Source of the DNA: Fistularia commersonii
Lineage: Eukaryota > Chordata > Actinopteri > Syngnathiformes > Fistulariidae
Assembly: GCA_037954325.1 (NCBI GenBank)
Contig: JBBMNZ010000018.1
Coordinates: 10,368,501-10,432,500, forward strand
DNA length: 64,000 nucleotides
Direction: 5' to 3'
Shown piece by piece: positions 1 through 11,258 of the stretch. The translations under genes and the position numbers were made by a program. The notes below the pieces were generated by a model. The model saw only the letters and a list, made by a program, of their open reading frames with translations, ran no database searches and had not been told where the DNA came from. Within the stretch, counting starts at the first letter, position 1; each line of letters starts with the position of its first letter.

Positions 1-419
1 TAGTATTAAGTTGCGCTTATTAAATATTTCGTTTTTAAGCAAAACTTGGTTGGGTTCATTATTATATCTGGAGGAAGATTTTTTTCAATTAATATCAATG
101 CTGGCTCGTAACTGTCCCAGTTTTGAATTTTGGCCCACTGTGTATTTGAGTTTGACAACCCCTGATCTATGGGGAATTTTTAAATATAACTGGCTTAGGG
201 TGGCTTGTTGTGTAAATGGAAGAGTTGATCTGCCAAAACTAGGTGTAATGGGGGTTGTTATGCCAATGTCGGTGTCTTTCGTTGGAACAAAAATGCAATT
301 TAGTGGGATTAGCTGGACTGGAATGTGAAAAGGTAAAGCTAAACAAAGGATTGAAACCTGTTGGATCACATGAACTGAGGCACCTTCATTAGCATAACAA
401 ACCCCTTACACCTAGTTTC

Positions 420-650
420 TTCAGATAAGATAAGATAAGATAAGATAAGATAAGATAAGATAAGAACAACTTTATTAATCCCGAAGGAAATTGTTGTGCC
501 AGAGTTACAGAAAATATAACAGTAATAAATAATAAAAAGAAAAAGGCAGAATTAGAAATAAAAATAAACTATAAAGTGTCTCAGTGAAACTATAAAGTGT
601 CTTAGTAAACAAGTGATAAAAACTATAAGTGTCTTAGTAACAAGTGAGGT
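420..650 (-). mobile_element. LINE-like 3' tail with TAAGA tandem repeat
   Basis: Nine or so GATAA units (422-466) run into CAACTTTATTAATCCCGAAGGAAATTG, a phrase shared by the 3' ends of many teleost LINEs, here reversed so the element would read on the minus strand. The body beyond (510-650) is A-rich and carries three diverged copies of an ACTATAAAGTGTCTTAGTAA-type unit. No coding part follows that I can confirm. Confidence 0.5.
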
Positions 651-699
651 AAGGAGTGCACAATAGTATGATAAAAGGAAAAATTGTAGTCTTCCATTA

Positions 700-1780
700 C
701 ACAACAAGTAACCATAACCTAGACCCGCCCTAAAAGCTATTTTCGAAAACTCCCAATAGGTCCTTAAAACTGAAGAAACCTCTCGGATAAGGGGTGAAAC
801 ATCTTCAAGGGAAAAAATTCAAGTCCAGTTGCCAATACAAGAAGATATCAACAAGAATTCACCATGACCTGGATGATTAAGAACCTCCAGAGACAAATCA
901 CTGCAGTTTTTGGAGCAACCATTCCAACAAGGCAATAAGTAGTGGTACATTAAAATGAAGTGCACATCAAACTTGCTTGTACTCTAGTGCCACATTTATC
1001 AACTCTCATAAACCACTGGAAATTACAGCCAGCAATCAACAGCTTACGGAAGTGAATGACTTTTCTCAACCTGGGTAGCATCTTAAGCAAAGACCAGGGT
1101 ACTTCAGCAAAGACTTTAGAATCAGACTGTCCAAAGCACAGAATGGCTTTTTCAAACTCAAGAGTATTTGAAAGGCCAAAGAGAATTGTATCAGAACCAA
1201 AGTGAATATCTACAATAATAATGTCAAGACCGTGTTGCTGCACAGGTCTGAACCTTAGTTTTCATAAAAAGAGAGACTCAGAGAGTAGTTGCATTTCACA
1301 AACGCTTTCTGCAAACGATCTGTCAAATGGTTTTGTTAAACGTGATCACAAACGAGGCGGTGTACAAAAGGAGTAAATGCAACTGCATCATTCCAGAGAT
1401 CATGACGGAAAAGGTTCAAGTGGCGAGGCCATGAACTTTGAATCTACCATGATCACATCCCATGAATAGCTTTGCATTGGAAATAGCACGGAAATGTTGA
1501 CCCTGACGCCGAAGAACAACACAGCGTAGGACCAATACTTCACAGTTGAAGGATGCATGTTATTCATTGCTACACATTCAAGTGATGGCGGATGTCTGTT
1601 TGTGTCACACCAGGATAGATAGAGGATAAAAAAACACATCATATTGAGAACTGTACCTGCCGATTCTTTATTTGACAAAGAATCATAGATCAGCCTCAAA
1701 TGCACGACGTAAAACATCTCCTGCCTGTTTGCAGTCCCTTGGGTCATCACTCCCTCCATTTTATTGTCCAATACTGATAA
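700..1780. other. Unassigned sequence, possibly decayed retroelement
   Basis: The 760-925 stretch (GAAGAAACCTCTCGGATAAG, GGTGAAACATCTTCAAGG, CCATGACCTGGATGATTAAG) resembles a phrase recurrent in teleost repeats, but I cannot name the family. Minus-strand open frames at 950-1243 and 1400-1771 lack any motif I can defend. Confidence 0.3.
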
Positions 1781-1935
1781 ACAATGCTCCCTCTGGAGAG
1801 GGACCCCTATTCACAAAAGTAAATTGATTCCTTGAATTGCTATCATATCATTTTGCATCAGTGTGAATATTGGGGCCCTATGGATAATTGATGTAATTCT
1901 CAAATTAGAAAAGGTGCGAACCAATCCTACATTTT

Positions 1936-2160
1936 TCATTCGGCTCAGTTGATAGAGAGGGCAACTGGATGGTCGCCGGTTTGATTCCCTACTCCTCCGG
2001 TCTGCATGCCAAAGTGTTCTTGGGTAATATGTGAATGTAAACCAATATGAAATGATAAAATCCCTCTAAAATTGGAGACCATTTACCAGTTACTCCTTTT
2101 GGCTTCCAAGGCAAGGCATCTCCTTGAATGTGAGAGGGATCATCTGGATCTTTGAAGACA
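1936..2160 (+). mobile_element. tRNA-derived SINE
   Basis: The A-box-like TCGGCTCAGTTGATAGAG and the B-box-like GGTTTGATTCC are about 40 bp apart, followed by CTCCGGTCTGCATGCCAAAG and TGTTCTTGGGTAA, a body typical of teleost tRNA-SINEs. The tail end past 2050 is uncertain. It is not a functional tRNA: no acceptor stem pairing and no anticodon loop that I can fold. Confidence 0.65.
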
Positions 2161-2169
2161 TAAAATTTC

Positions 2170-4650
2170 TGGATCAGTGACTTGTCAATGTTTTTTTTTT
2201 TTCCATGACAACTGAAAATGACTACAACTGAAATGAGGAAAAATCACAATACTTGAACAGAATTTTTTGATGAATTGGCTTGTTGAATGCGTATAACCAC
2301 TCTGGTAGATAATTACGATGCAATTATGATTATGATTACAGACTTTATCCTTGGTAAGAAAACAAAAAAGGGTTTCCTTGTTTGTTTGGTTTTGGTTTGT
2401 TTTTTAGTTGTATTAACACATTTTGCCCATTGCTTTATTACTTTGTCACTGTGGATTTGAGAGACAAAAAACACACGCCTTTGTGAACCAAATGCCGTCA
2501 GTTTCGGGAACAGAAACAATGAACGGCATGCATTACCCTGCCAAAAGAAGATCCATTAAACTCAGAGCACTTTTCCTCCCCTCACATCCGTGGAAGTAAT
2601 GGGATTTTCACTTTCACTGGTCTTCGGTACAAAAAACCCCCTTCTTCAAAATAATCTAAAACTATTTATGTTATGGGGTTGAGCAAGCAAAGAAGGTTAT
2701 TGAAGGGGCAAGCATCGCTTTTCTGCCGGTATGTGTCTGCTTAAGATATATATTTTTATAGATCATAAGATGGAAATAAACATCTAGCACATTTCCATTA
2801 CTTTAGAAGGCACTGTCATAACTTCAAATATGATCATTTCCTTTTTACAAAAGACATGAGAATTGATCCGTGTGTATTAAGCGTTCAAATATATGTTTGC
2901 TCCCACTAAAAATGAAGGGGATGTTAAAAAAAATAGATAGGAGAGTCAACCAACAGCAAACAGTCAGACTTCTAGCTTCGGATATGAAATGAGTTTTGAT
3001 AGGTGTGTTAAATTCAGTTTCAGCCGAGGGATTATGATTTGCTGCTTCTGTGGTTTTGCTCCGGAATATCTCGCTTACATTCACAGCCTATTACACCATT
3101 TGTTTGTCTTTTCTTTATGGCAATAGTGCTGAATATAAAATACTATGAAATACAAGAATACACTGAAAACAGATTTTCAAATATCATTCAAATTATTGTG
3201 GATTTATTATCTTGATTACATGTGATAGCGATTTCAGATTTCTTATTACAGCTAAATAGAGAGTCATCACTCTCTTTCTCTCTCTCTTCACTGGACACTC
3301 AATGTTCCATCTGTGTAACACATTTCCATGTTTGTACTATTTTTCATTTATTCTTAAGAAATTAATCAACATATTCTGCTTAGAACAACTGAACAAAGGA
3401 AATTTTGCTTATTAATATAATTAGAAAAAATAGATATAGTCTTGATTGACTAAACATGCACGTCCATCCAGGATTGTGTGGCAAAGGTTCAAAGATAGTC
3501 ACGTGGGTGAGATTATATTCAATTCAGCAGTGGGACAGATTTTAGAAATTTAAATACAATAGTCTGCATTGCATCACTGACCCATGTGCATTTGATCTTC
3601 CCACCATGTTACATGTTTTGAATTATAGTGTTTACTTAGAGTGGTCCCTCAAATGTGTGGTATCTTTCCATGCCCCGGCCAGCTGACCAACTATTTACAT
3701 AGCTTTAAACCACTCGGAGCTGCTTGTATTTCCATTTCTGATGCACGCAAAAAGCTAGATGCTATTTGGTCACCAAGCATGAATGATGGGTTTTGGACCA
3801 AGGAAGTGTATTGTAGGCATTCTGTAAGATGACGGCATGGCAGCAGAGGGCAGTGGTGAATCAATAAAGGCAGACCAGCTCAATATAGTTGTATGGCAAA
3901 TTTTGAGAAAGGTTCATTTTTGGGTAAACAATAAAAAAAGAGAGCGATAATATCTGATAACTTCAATTTAGCTGTTTTTCCTTCTTCTTTTTTGTGAATT
4001 CAGTGGGTCCTCATTAACATATAAGTTTAGTTCTGTCGGTCTGTTTTCATCTATGAAAATGCATTGATTTTTGCAGAAGATTTATTTTACTAATGGCCAC
4101 CATTGATAATTCAAATGATTTGAATTGATGAATGTAACAGACACACTTTCAGTGTGATATTTCTCTTCTAACAGCCAGAGGAAGTATCCTTGAGATATGA
4201 CGTTAAAATATAAAAATCCATTGTAGCCCAGACAGAAGTCTCTGATGTTTCTTTGTGACCACCTACAAAATTAATCCAATTTAATTAGATGGTAAAATAC
4301 GATTCTACATATTGCCTACAAAGAGTTTCTGGTTCCTAAAAGCATCCGCTATTATATCTTAAAATAGCACCAAAGTTCTATGTACTACTCTCCAGCAATT
4401 TTCAAAAGATAGAATTAAATACAGTGTAATATTAGCTAATGTCCCTTTTACCACCATCGTATAAAAGAAAAAAAAGATTTTAAAAGTAATTACAGCACTG
4501 ACATTTTGTTGTTTGTTATATTCAGTATGGATCATCTCAGTTGGGTACAGACCATTTCCACCTCAGGCCTCATTAACACTATTCCAATGGCAGCACATAT
4601 ACGGATGGAGGTATATATATGTGTGTGTTTGTTTATTTTTTTTTATACTT
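2170..4650. other. Non-coding, no gene recognised
   Basis: AT-rich intergenic DNA with short T- and A-runs and a CT-rich patch at 3268-3290. Only a CTCF-like motif at 3840 stands out. Confidence 0.6.
3840..3853 (+). promoter_or_regulatory. CTCF-like motif
   Basis: GCAGCAGAGGGCAG matches 13 of 14 positions of the CTCF core CCASYAGRKGGCRS (only the first base differs) and is followed by TGG. Motif match only; chance occurrence in 64 kb is possible. Confidence 0.3.
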
Positions 4651-4655
4651 TACAT

Positions 4656-4684
4656 TACACACACACACACACACATATATATAT
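4656..4684 (+). repeat. (AC)n(AT)n microsatellite
   Basis: About 9 AC units followed by 5 AT units. Confidence 0.95.
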
Positions 4685-5598
4685 CATTGTTTATGTTTTT
4701 TTCCTTTGATTTTCACATCAAGGCCTGAGTTAGTCTGGTCTCATTTGTCTGGAGATTTATGAGATATTTTCTGACTGTACGAAGAAAGCTCAGCAATTCA
4801 AGGTAAAGTGGAGGGTTGGAGTTGTGAAAGTCGCTTCACGCACATGTGGACATGGGTACACCACAACGTGTTCATGTGCACGTGCCTGGTTAACGACCGA
4901 CTGTAAATCAAACAGTGAGGAGGGAACCGGTGATGGCAGTTATTCTGCCGCAGCACTGATCCGAGCTCAGCAGCTGCTTTAACGGAAAGATAGACAGACT
5001 TGGGCTGGAAAAATTAAAAAAAATGTTGAGGTATTTATGAATTTATTATGAAGAATTTCTGGTTTTTTGAATACATTGTTTTGGGTTTTCTGCAATTCAA
5101 TGCAGTAGTATTAATACCAGTGGATTTTTTTGAGGTCTTTGGAGAACATATCCAAGCTAAATTCGAGTACCCTTTGAAAATCCAGACAACCGTGTCTGTT
5201 CCAATGCAGTCGTAGTGTTAAAAACATCAGAGATGTAAGAGCACACTGAATATTAGAGTTCATTGTTACATTTTCAGAATCACTCAGGAGGGAGACCTGA
5301 CATTTTACACCATTTTCCAAAAGTCAATAATCACCCAGGGAGGGAGCTATCTTTAGGCACAAGAATATAGTCCAAATAAATCACCTTTTTCCATGTTGGC
5401 ATCCATGAAAGAAAACAAATCTATCATTTTTCTGTCTTTATTTTCATGTCTTGATTTAAGTGATTTCTGAAAGAAATACAACACTGTTATGGAGGATCTA
5501 AAACAATCAGCTCTCAGTCTAGAAAACGCAAATGAGTAAATAAAAGAGATTGTACATGCAGTAAATGGTTGAGGAAGGGATAAAGAAAATGATGAAAC

Positions 5599-5647
<49 letters not shown>

Positions 5648-5648
5648 C
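5599..5648 (+). repeat. (TA)n(CA)n(TA)n compound microsatellite
   Basis: TA tract, then about 13 CA units, then a short TA tract; self-complementary TA arms flank the CA core. Confidence 0.95.
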
Positions 5649-5649
5649 A

Positions 5650-7138
5650 TTGAGTTTGCAGCATTCGATCGATATATTCGTGCAAGGGGAATGCTTTAAT
5701 ATTCCCACATACTTTTTTTTTTTTTCCATTTACAACCTAGTTGCTTCCCCTCCCTGCCCTATTGTTCAGTGGCATAGCTCGCAGCTTCCTGGATTCCTAT
5801 TCAGCAAAGCAAAGGACAGCACTCCAACTCCCTGCCAAGACACCTTATCTTAGCCTGGCAGCCTGCAGACAGGATGGACTGGTGATGGTCGGGTGTGTGT
5901 GTCAGTGCGTGTGTGTCTGTTTGGAGGGGGGGACGCTAAGGGCTTGGAGGGTAAAGTCTACAGGATGGGAAAAAAGGAAAACATGAAAAGATTTGGTGGA
6001 AGATGTTGTAGTAAGGAAATATTGATGGACTGCACTCAGCATTAAATGGAATCCCATGTCAGGGGGATTATTTTTTCCCCAAAAACTCAAAATAGAATAA
6101 TAAAATCAAAGAACTCCTTCCCTCTACCGTAATGCTTCTCCACTGACTATATGCCAGGTATCAACAAACAGGGAAAAGAAGATTGGATGTAATTAGGATG
6201 CTGTGTGAAAAGGGCACAGTCCGAATGGCACTATTTCTTTGCAAAATTCATTGAAAGTTGCCAGTTTCATGTCTGTTGGTTCCTGCATTGTATCCGCTTT
6301 GGCTATTATGACGAATGAGTGAAAATCTCAAATATCCTACATCAGCCGCAGCGGTCACGGAGATCAAAGGGCATCATTCCTCTGTTTTATTTTTGTTTTG
6401 GCCAATGCGAGGCGGCGTGACTGCCAACTGGCGACTTTTAGAAGGCGAATGTCTAATTAAAGGTACAAAAACAAGGTCGTATTTGGCAGAAGGATGATCC
6501 ATTGGCTTCATCTGTTTCAAACTGATAAGAGTGAATTATTTGACTTTCCAATTCAAAGATCTTGGTCTATTGTTTTGTTGTTGTTTTTCTGGAACTGAAG
6601 CAAAACCACACATCAAATTGATTTTGAGGCCAGAACAAGATTTAAAGTTCACTGTTTTGGACCACATCTAGCTTTACATTGATTAGTTTTTTTGTTAGTA
6701 CATGGTTGTATACGGAGAGATCATTCCAAAGCAGAGGTGAAGGCTGTGAGTTTACTTTTGTTTGACTTTGGGGAACGAAATGTCAAAAAAAAGCAGGAGG
6801 TCTGAAAGAACTTGACCAGCATTGGCTGCAAATTCTTTGCGCGCTTTGGATTAGGCTAAAAATGGTACTCACATATTGTAGACACTTCAGTGAGCTCTCA
6901 TTGCACCAAAAAAACAGCAGTCTTCCTCAGTTGTAATCATATTAACTAAGTTTGTATGATTCATGGTAATTTGGATTAATCATGCCTACATGTTAGTCAA
7001 TGCATATAAAACAGATCATCGCAACTCTGAGAAATAACTAAATAAGGAGCAGCAAGTCTATTTTCACAAGAACTGTTCCATCTAATTGATCTGCTTTATT
7101 GCAACTTCTACTAATAGCAGTAGTGGCATATAACCTAC
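5650..7138. other. Non-coding, no gene recognised
   Basis: A T-run near 5712-5725 and a GT-rich patch at 5892-5930. No coding or transposon signature seen. Confidence 0.55.
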
Positions 7139-7139
7139 A

Positions 7140-7330
7140 GTTGGTTATATGGGAACTCTGAATTGCCCAGATGTCTGAATGGTTGTCTGTTTATGTGACC
7201 CTGCACTTGACTGGTGACCAGTCCAGGATGTGCCGCACCTCTCGTCCGATGGCAGCTGGGATAGTCTTCAGCATCCCCCGCCACCCTGAGTAGGATAAGC
7301 GGTAGACAGTGGATGGATGTGAATGAACAG
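7140..7330 (+). mobile_element. Dispersed teleost repeat, family A, copy 1
   Basis: The ordered phrases AATTGCCCAGATGTCTGAATG, GGTGACCAGTCCAGGATGTG, CCGCACCTCTCGTCCGATGG, CAGCTGGGATAGTCTTCAGC and GGATAAGCGGTAGACAG match a very common teleost interspersed repeat (usual forms: GACCAGTCCAGGGTGTACCC, CAGCTGGGATAGGCTCCAGC). Its superfamily cannot be assigned from this fragment. Confidence 0.6.
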
Positions 7331-9715
7331 CCATATGTTTCTACATGACGTGTGAATGAGAGAGTGGTGGGTTTTAGGTCTATATGTGGCCGTGTGATCG
7401 ACTGCCGACCGGTCCACAATAATAAACATATTAATAATGACACTGTTTGGACGGGGCCTCCTGTGTTGTTGCAGCGGCAGTGATTGTAGCAAAATCCCTG
7501 TGGAAATGAGGTGAGGTGCAAATGATTTGGTTGTGTTGAATATGTTGTCATATCAACAAAGTAAGGCATTAAACAACAATGAAGAGACTTGCATCATTCA
7601 AGCTGCAAATCCTCTCACGGATTAAAATTGACAATGAGCCTTAACTTCTGCCATTATATAGGAGGTCTCGTGAGCTTTTTATATTCAAAGTTTTGCTGTG
7701 TGAAATGTCAAAAAGCATTGTTGTGACTGCAATTTCACACACCACTATGCTCCACTTTGAATTTGCTCACTTACATTGAATGAACAATGAGAGTGCCGGC
7801 GGCATCAAATGGATTCAAGTAATCTACCATTTCCACCACAATGAATTGTCAGCTAGTCTATAAGCCTTAATGTGTGCATGCTCAAGATGACCAGGTTAAA
7901 TCACAGTTTAAAAAAAGTTATCCATGCACTTCGAAGAAAATTAAAAGGCGCAAAAAAACACTTGGTACACTTGAAAACAAAAAGCACATAATGCATGCAG
8001 TCCTCTTGAGTGTTTATAATTAAATGTTCCATAAGAGTTAACTTTTTTTTTTTTCCTCATTTTCTTAAGCGTTTAGTACTGACAACTGGTTAACAGGGTG
8101 CACCATTAGCCATGCGTAATGTACATTGACATATGTTTATGGTATGGATGATGTCTGTGGTGGCCATGGAAGCCATCAGCTATGAAGTTCGTGTGGTGGC
8201 AAGCGACTAACACATTTCTCCACTAGATGGCGGGCATTATCCTTAAATATCTTTGGTCAGAGATTTTCTTAGACAGAAAAGGAAAATATATATGTAGAAG
8301 AAAATTTTATAAATTAATTGGACGCTCATCATCGAACAGTTAGTAGTAATAATTTATTTTAACCATGCCGCCTTTCATGAAATATGCAGATGTATTGATA
8401 GTGCCTGCACATTGCTGTTTTGATCATTTCAACAGATGCTACTTTCATTCCACCTTTCACTTCCCCCCCCCCTCTGCTGTCTTTGCCAGGTTCCAGTATC
8501 TGTTTCGTTAAAAATATCAAAGAGCTGCTGCAGTGCTCAGATGTGGAGCGAAGATGGGATACAAGGTACAAAACAAGATCATTAAAAAAAAGATCCTAGG
8601 AGGGACAAAGATCGACTATTGGGATTACAAGAAACAATTTGTTTTCAAGATCTTTACCTGTTTTACAACTCTGCCTTTGTGTAAACAAAGTAGTGTGATT
8701 GTTAGCAACACATCTGGGGTAATGCAGCTCCTCAGCCTCTTGAAGGATAAGTACACTTGTACAAATTACAGCCTGACAGTCTGATAAATCTCAGTATGAA
8801 AGAGGAATAATATCAAAAAACTCATGTTAAACTTAACATGTCTAAAACGCATTTTGTAATGTGTGCAAGAAGAAGCATCCCAGGATAAGACATTACAACC
8901 CCTCACCTATAATAAATGGCATAGCAGGAGCCGAGTAAAAACTAAATTTTGGCTGGATATCCTAATGCTTCCACACAACAGCTAACTCCATTATTATGGT
9001 TAAGGTCAAAAACAAAATAGTCTGTCTGCAGTTAGAAAAAGCTCTCAAAGTTCCATATTCACCAATGATTGTTAGGTTCGGGTCGGGATTGATTGTGATC
9101 ACTGAATCTGTTGACCCCCACCCCTATTTGATGGTAACACTTCAATATTCTTCGATTTAACAATGTTCAAGTTAGCAATAATGACATTATTTTGATATTA
9201 ATGGAACTGACATTTCAAGAAAAAGTAGTAAGTGCCCTGTAATATGTGCAAAAGTAGTGTTATACTGTTTGGGTACAGAGACAAGAGCATTAAGTAATAT
9301 GTAATTGGTCACAGAGCACAATGTCCTTTGTCAGGAACTTTTCTATTAGTTTGTTGCATGAACAAAATAAATTCACTAATACACAAAAGATGGCTGACTT
9401 CTATCTAGTTAGTCCATTTCCATCTGCATTCCCATGTAAACAAAATGGAAAGGAATGAAAAGATGTCGCCGTCATCACGCACACACAAAAATCACGAAAG
9501 CCATTTCAGTATCCCCATCTGTCCAAACACAAGGACAAACACCACATCTATTCACACATTGACCAAAAAATTCAATGTATACATAACAGACAAACAGGTA
9601 TCCTAAGTGCGGTGTAGTCAATATCCACAGATTGTCCGAGGTGCTTTACATGTTCACTGATTGTAAATGCTAAAATTACAGACCAATAGAATACCCACAT
9701 TTTGATAGAAACAGT
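7331..9715. other. Non-coding, no gene recognised
   Basis: Contains a T-run (8044-8054), the CTCF-like site at 8220 and a C-run at 8463-8473. No protein similarity in the short open frames. Confidence 0.55.
8220..8233 (+). promoter_or_regulatory. CTCF-like motif, full consensus match
   Basis: CCACTAGATGGCGG fits CCASYAGRKGGCRS at all 14 positions. Surrounding DNA (8100-8300) is unique-looking. Same orientation as the weaker match at 3840. Occupancy is unknown. Confidence 0.4.
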
Positions 9716-9850
9716 AAATGGCCTCCACTTATATAGTGCTTTACACTTGTACATTCACACACAGATTGGGGTAGAGCTGCCATGCAAAGCACTTTCCAAG
9801 GCATGGGAAAACCATAGCCATATATTGCCCATTTGGCTTATTAACCACTG
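9712..9850 (+). mobile_element. Teleost interspersed repeat fragment
   Basis: AATGGCCTCCACTTATATAG, TGCTTTACACTTGTACATTC, ACACACAGATTGGGG and GAGCTGCCATGCAAAGCAC occur in the order familiar from a teleost SINE-like repeat. The end decays at the CCACTGAACTTG near 9850. Confidence 0.5.
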
Positions 9851-9859
9851 AACTTGAAA

Positions 9860-10930
9860 TTTTAAGCAAACCATTTTTTTTTCTTTTTTTATTTCTTTGA
9901 ACCCTTATATTCATTTAAAGAAAAAACAAAAAACACAGGTCACAGAAGAGGACAGTGATTGCAGAGTGCTTAATAAGGAGTATTTCCCCCCCCCTACTGA
10001 TGTCCAATCTACAGTTCCAAGCCTGATATGCCAAGAAACAGATCAGCCATCACCATGATCATGCTAACTATACTAGAGAATGCAAGAGCAGGCTGCCACA
10101 TCTCAGAGGTTGATTGCTAATTTACACTGATTTAAGCCCCCCCACCTATAAAACACAATTCAAGAGTCAAGCACCGATGAAACGGGTGAGGTATGGACCC
10201 AAAAAGTGTTCAAAGACTTAACTTGAGCTCTGGCGGCACATGAAGAGTTCATAATAGCAGAAGTCAGCTGGGCAATTAGATACAGTCAAGGTAAGTATTG
10301 GGATGACAGGCAAGAGAGTACTGTGGCTCCTAAAGTCCATTGAGAGTGTGCAGAGAAGGACTGGGTGAATTCTACAAGATCTCTCATGGTAAACAAGCCA
10401 ACCAGTTCACTGGGAAGGGAAAGGAGACAGCCTGGCTACAATTGTGACTGGAAGAAAGGCTTTTAAGGCTGCCCTGATTGCCTGCCATGGACGGCAGCTG
10501 TGCATCCAGGTGGACCAAATCAGCTGAGGAGGTGGAATCACTGGAAAAAGTACTGAGAACCATGACAACCAAGGCAAGCTTTATGCTGGCATTCAAATTA
10601 GTGATTAGTGATGTTTCCAAACCTCCGGAGGACAGATCATACGATGCTGACGTCGTTCGGCTCAACCTACATATGTGAACAGGCATTCACCGACAAATAC
10701 AAGTTCTGATCGAACTCCAAACTTTGATGCACTGGGAAAAAAGGGAGATCAACAACACCCGGTGAAACTGAACAGGAGTTTCGCTACAGTGTTATGAAAT
10801 CAATGCATTTGGAAAACAATATGTACAATGAGTCTTGCGTAGTTATGCTTTGCTTAAAAGGCCAAAACCTTTCTTGTAATGGCTTTCACGTGTACTTCTA
10901 TTGTATCTATGTCATTTATATTAGTTCATA
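9860..10930. other. Non-coding, possible old repeat debris
   Basis: The 10380-10600 stretch (GGCAGCTGTGCATCCAGGTG and neighbours) looks like decayed repeat sequence, but I cannot name a family. A C-run is at 9987-9994. Confidence 0.35.
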
Positions 10931-10934
10931 TTAG

Positions 10935-11004
10935 CGCTCCACCCATCTGTCGCTGGCCCGGCCGTCTGTCAAATTTTAGAACCCATAAAAAGTTTGCCCA
11001 CCCT
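10935..11004 (-). mobile_element. hAT-type transposon terminal fragment
   Basis: The minus strand reads AAAGGGTGGGCAAACTTTTTATGG, then GGTTCTAAAATTTGACAG and GGCCGGGCCAGCGACAG. In teleost genomes this order (terminal GGGTGGGCAAACTTTTT followed by TTCTAAAATTTGACAG and GGGCCGGGCC) marks the end of a hAT-like element. Only the terminal ~70 bp is visible; the other end is missing. Confidence 0.5.
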
Positions 11005-11160
11005 TTCACTTACCAGACTGTTGGGAGCAACTTGGGGGTTTGGGGCCTTGACCAAGGACAACTGCAGGTGTCAGGAATCAAACCACTGAACTTCCAATCA
11101 GAGAGATGCATGAACTACCCGCAGGTGGCCCACAATGTAATCACCAAACTTAATACACGG
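11005..11160 (-). mobile_element. tRNA-derived SINE fragment (reverse orientation)
   Basis: On the minus strand: GTGGGCCACCTGCGGGTAG (A-box region), then TTCAGTGGTTTGATTCCTG (B-box region), then TTGTCCTTGGTCAAGGCCCC. The sequence resembles the other SINE copies at 1936 and 35210. It directly abuts the hAT end to its left, suggesting one inserted beside or into the other. Confidence 0.6.
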
Positions 11161-11185
11161 ACATTAAAACCATCATCCTGATATA

Positions 11186-11186
<1 letters not shown>

Positions 11187-11218
<32 letters not shown>
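11187..11218 (+). repeat. (AT)n microsatellite
   Basis: About 15 AT units between the SINE fragment and the Tc1-like element. Confidence 0.95.
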
Positions 11219-11219
<1 letters not shown>

Positions 11220-11258
11220 AACTCTGCCAAACAGCAACACAAAGTTAGTGTTTACATA

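Noticed and set aside
950..1243. 97-codon minus-strand frame with HFGSDTI, vaguely like an SGNH-hydrolase GxND block of LINE/retroelement proteins
   Set aside because: Too short and diverged to separate from chance; noted only as unassigned sequence.
1400..1771. 123-codon minus-strand open frame
   Set aside because: No family motif, no plausible splice partner and atypical composition; likely chance.
1936..2000. Possible tRNA gene (A and B boxes present)
   Set aside because: No acceptor-stem pairing or anticodon arm; the downstream body is that of a SINE.
7135..7569. 144-codon minus-strand open frame
   Set aside because: It overlaps a dispersed repeat copy read backwards and has no domain similarity.
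10384..10686. 100-codon minus-strand and 66-codon plus-strand frames
   Set aside because: They overlap each other in repeat-like DNA and have no recognisable motif.
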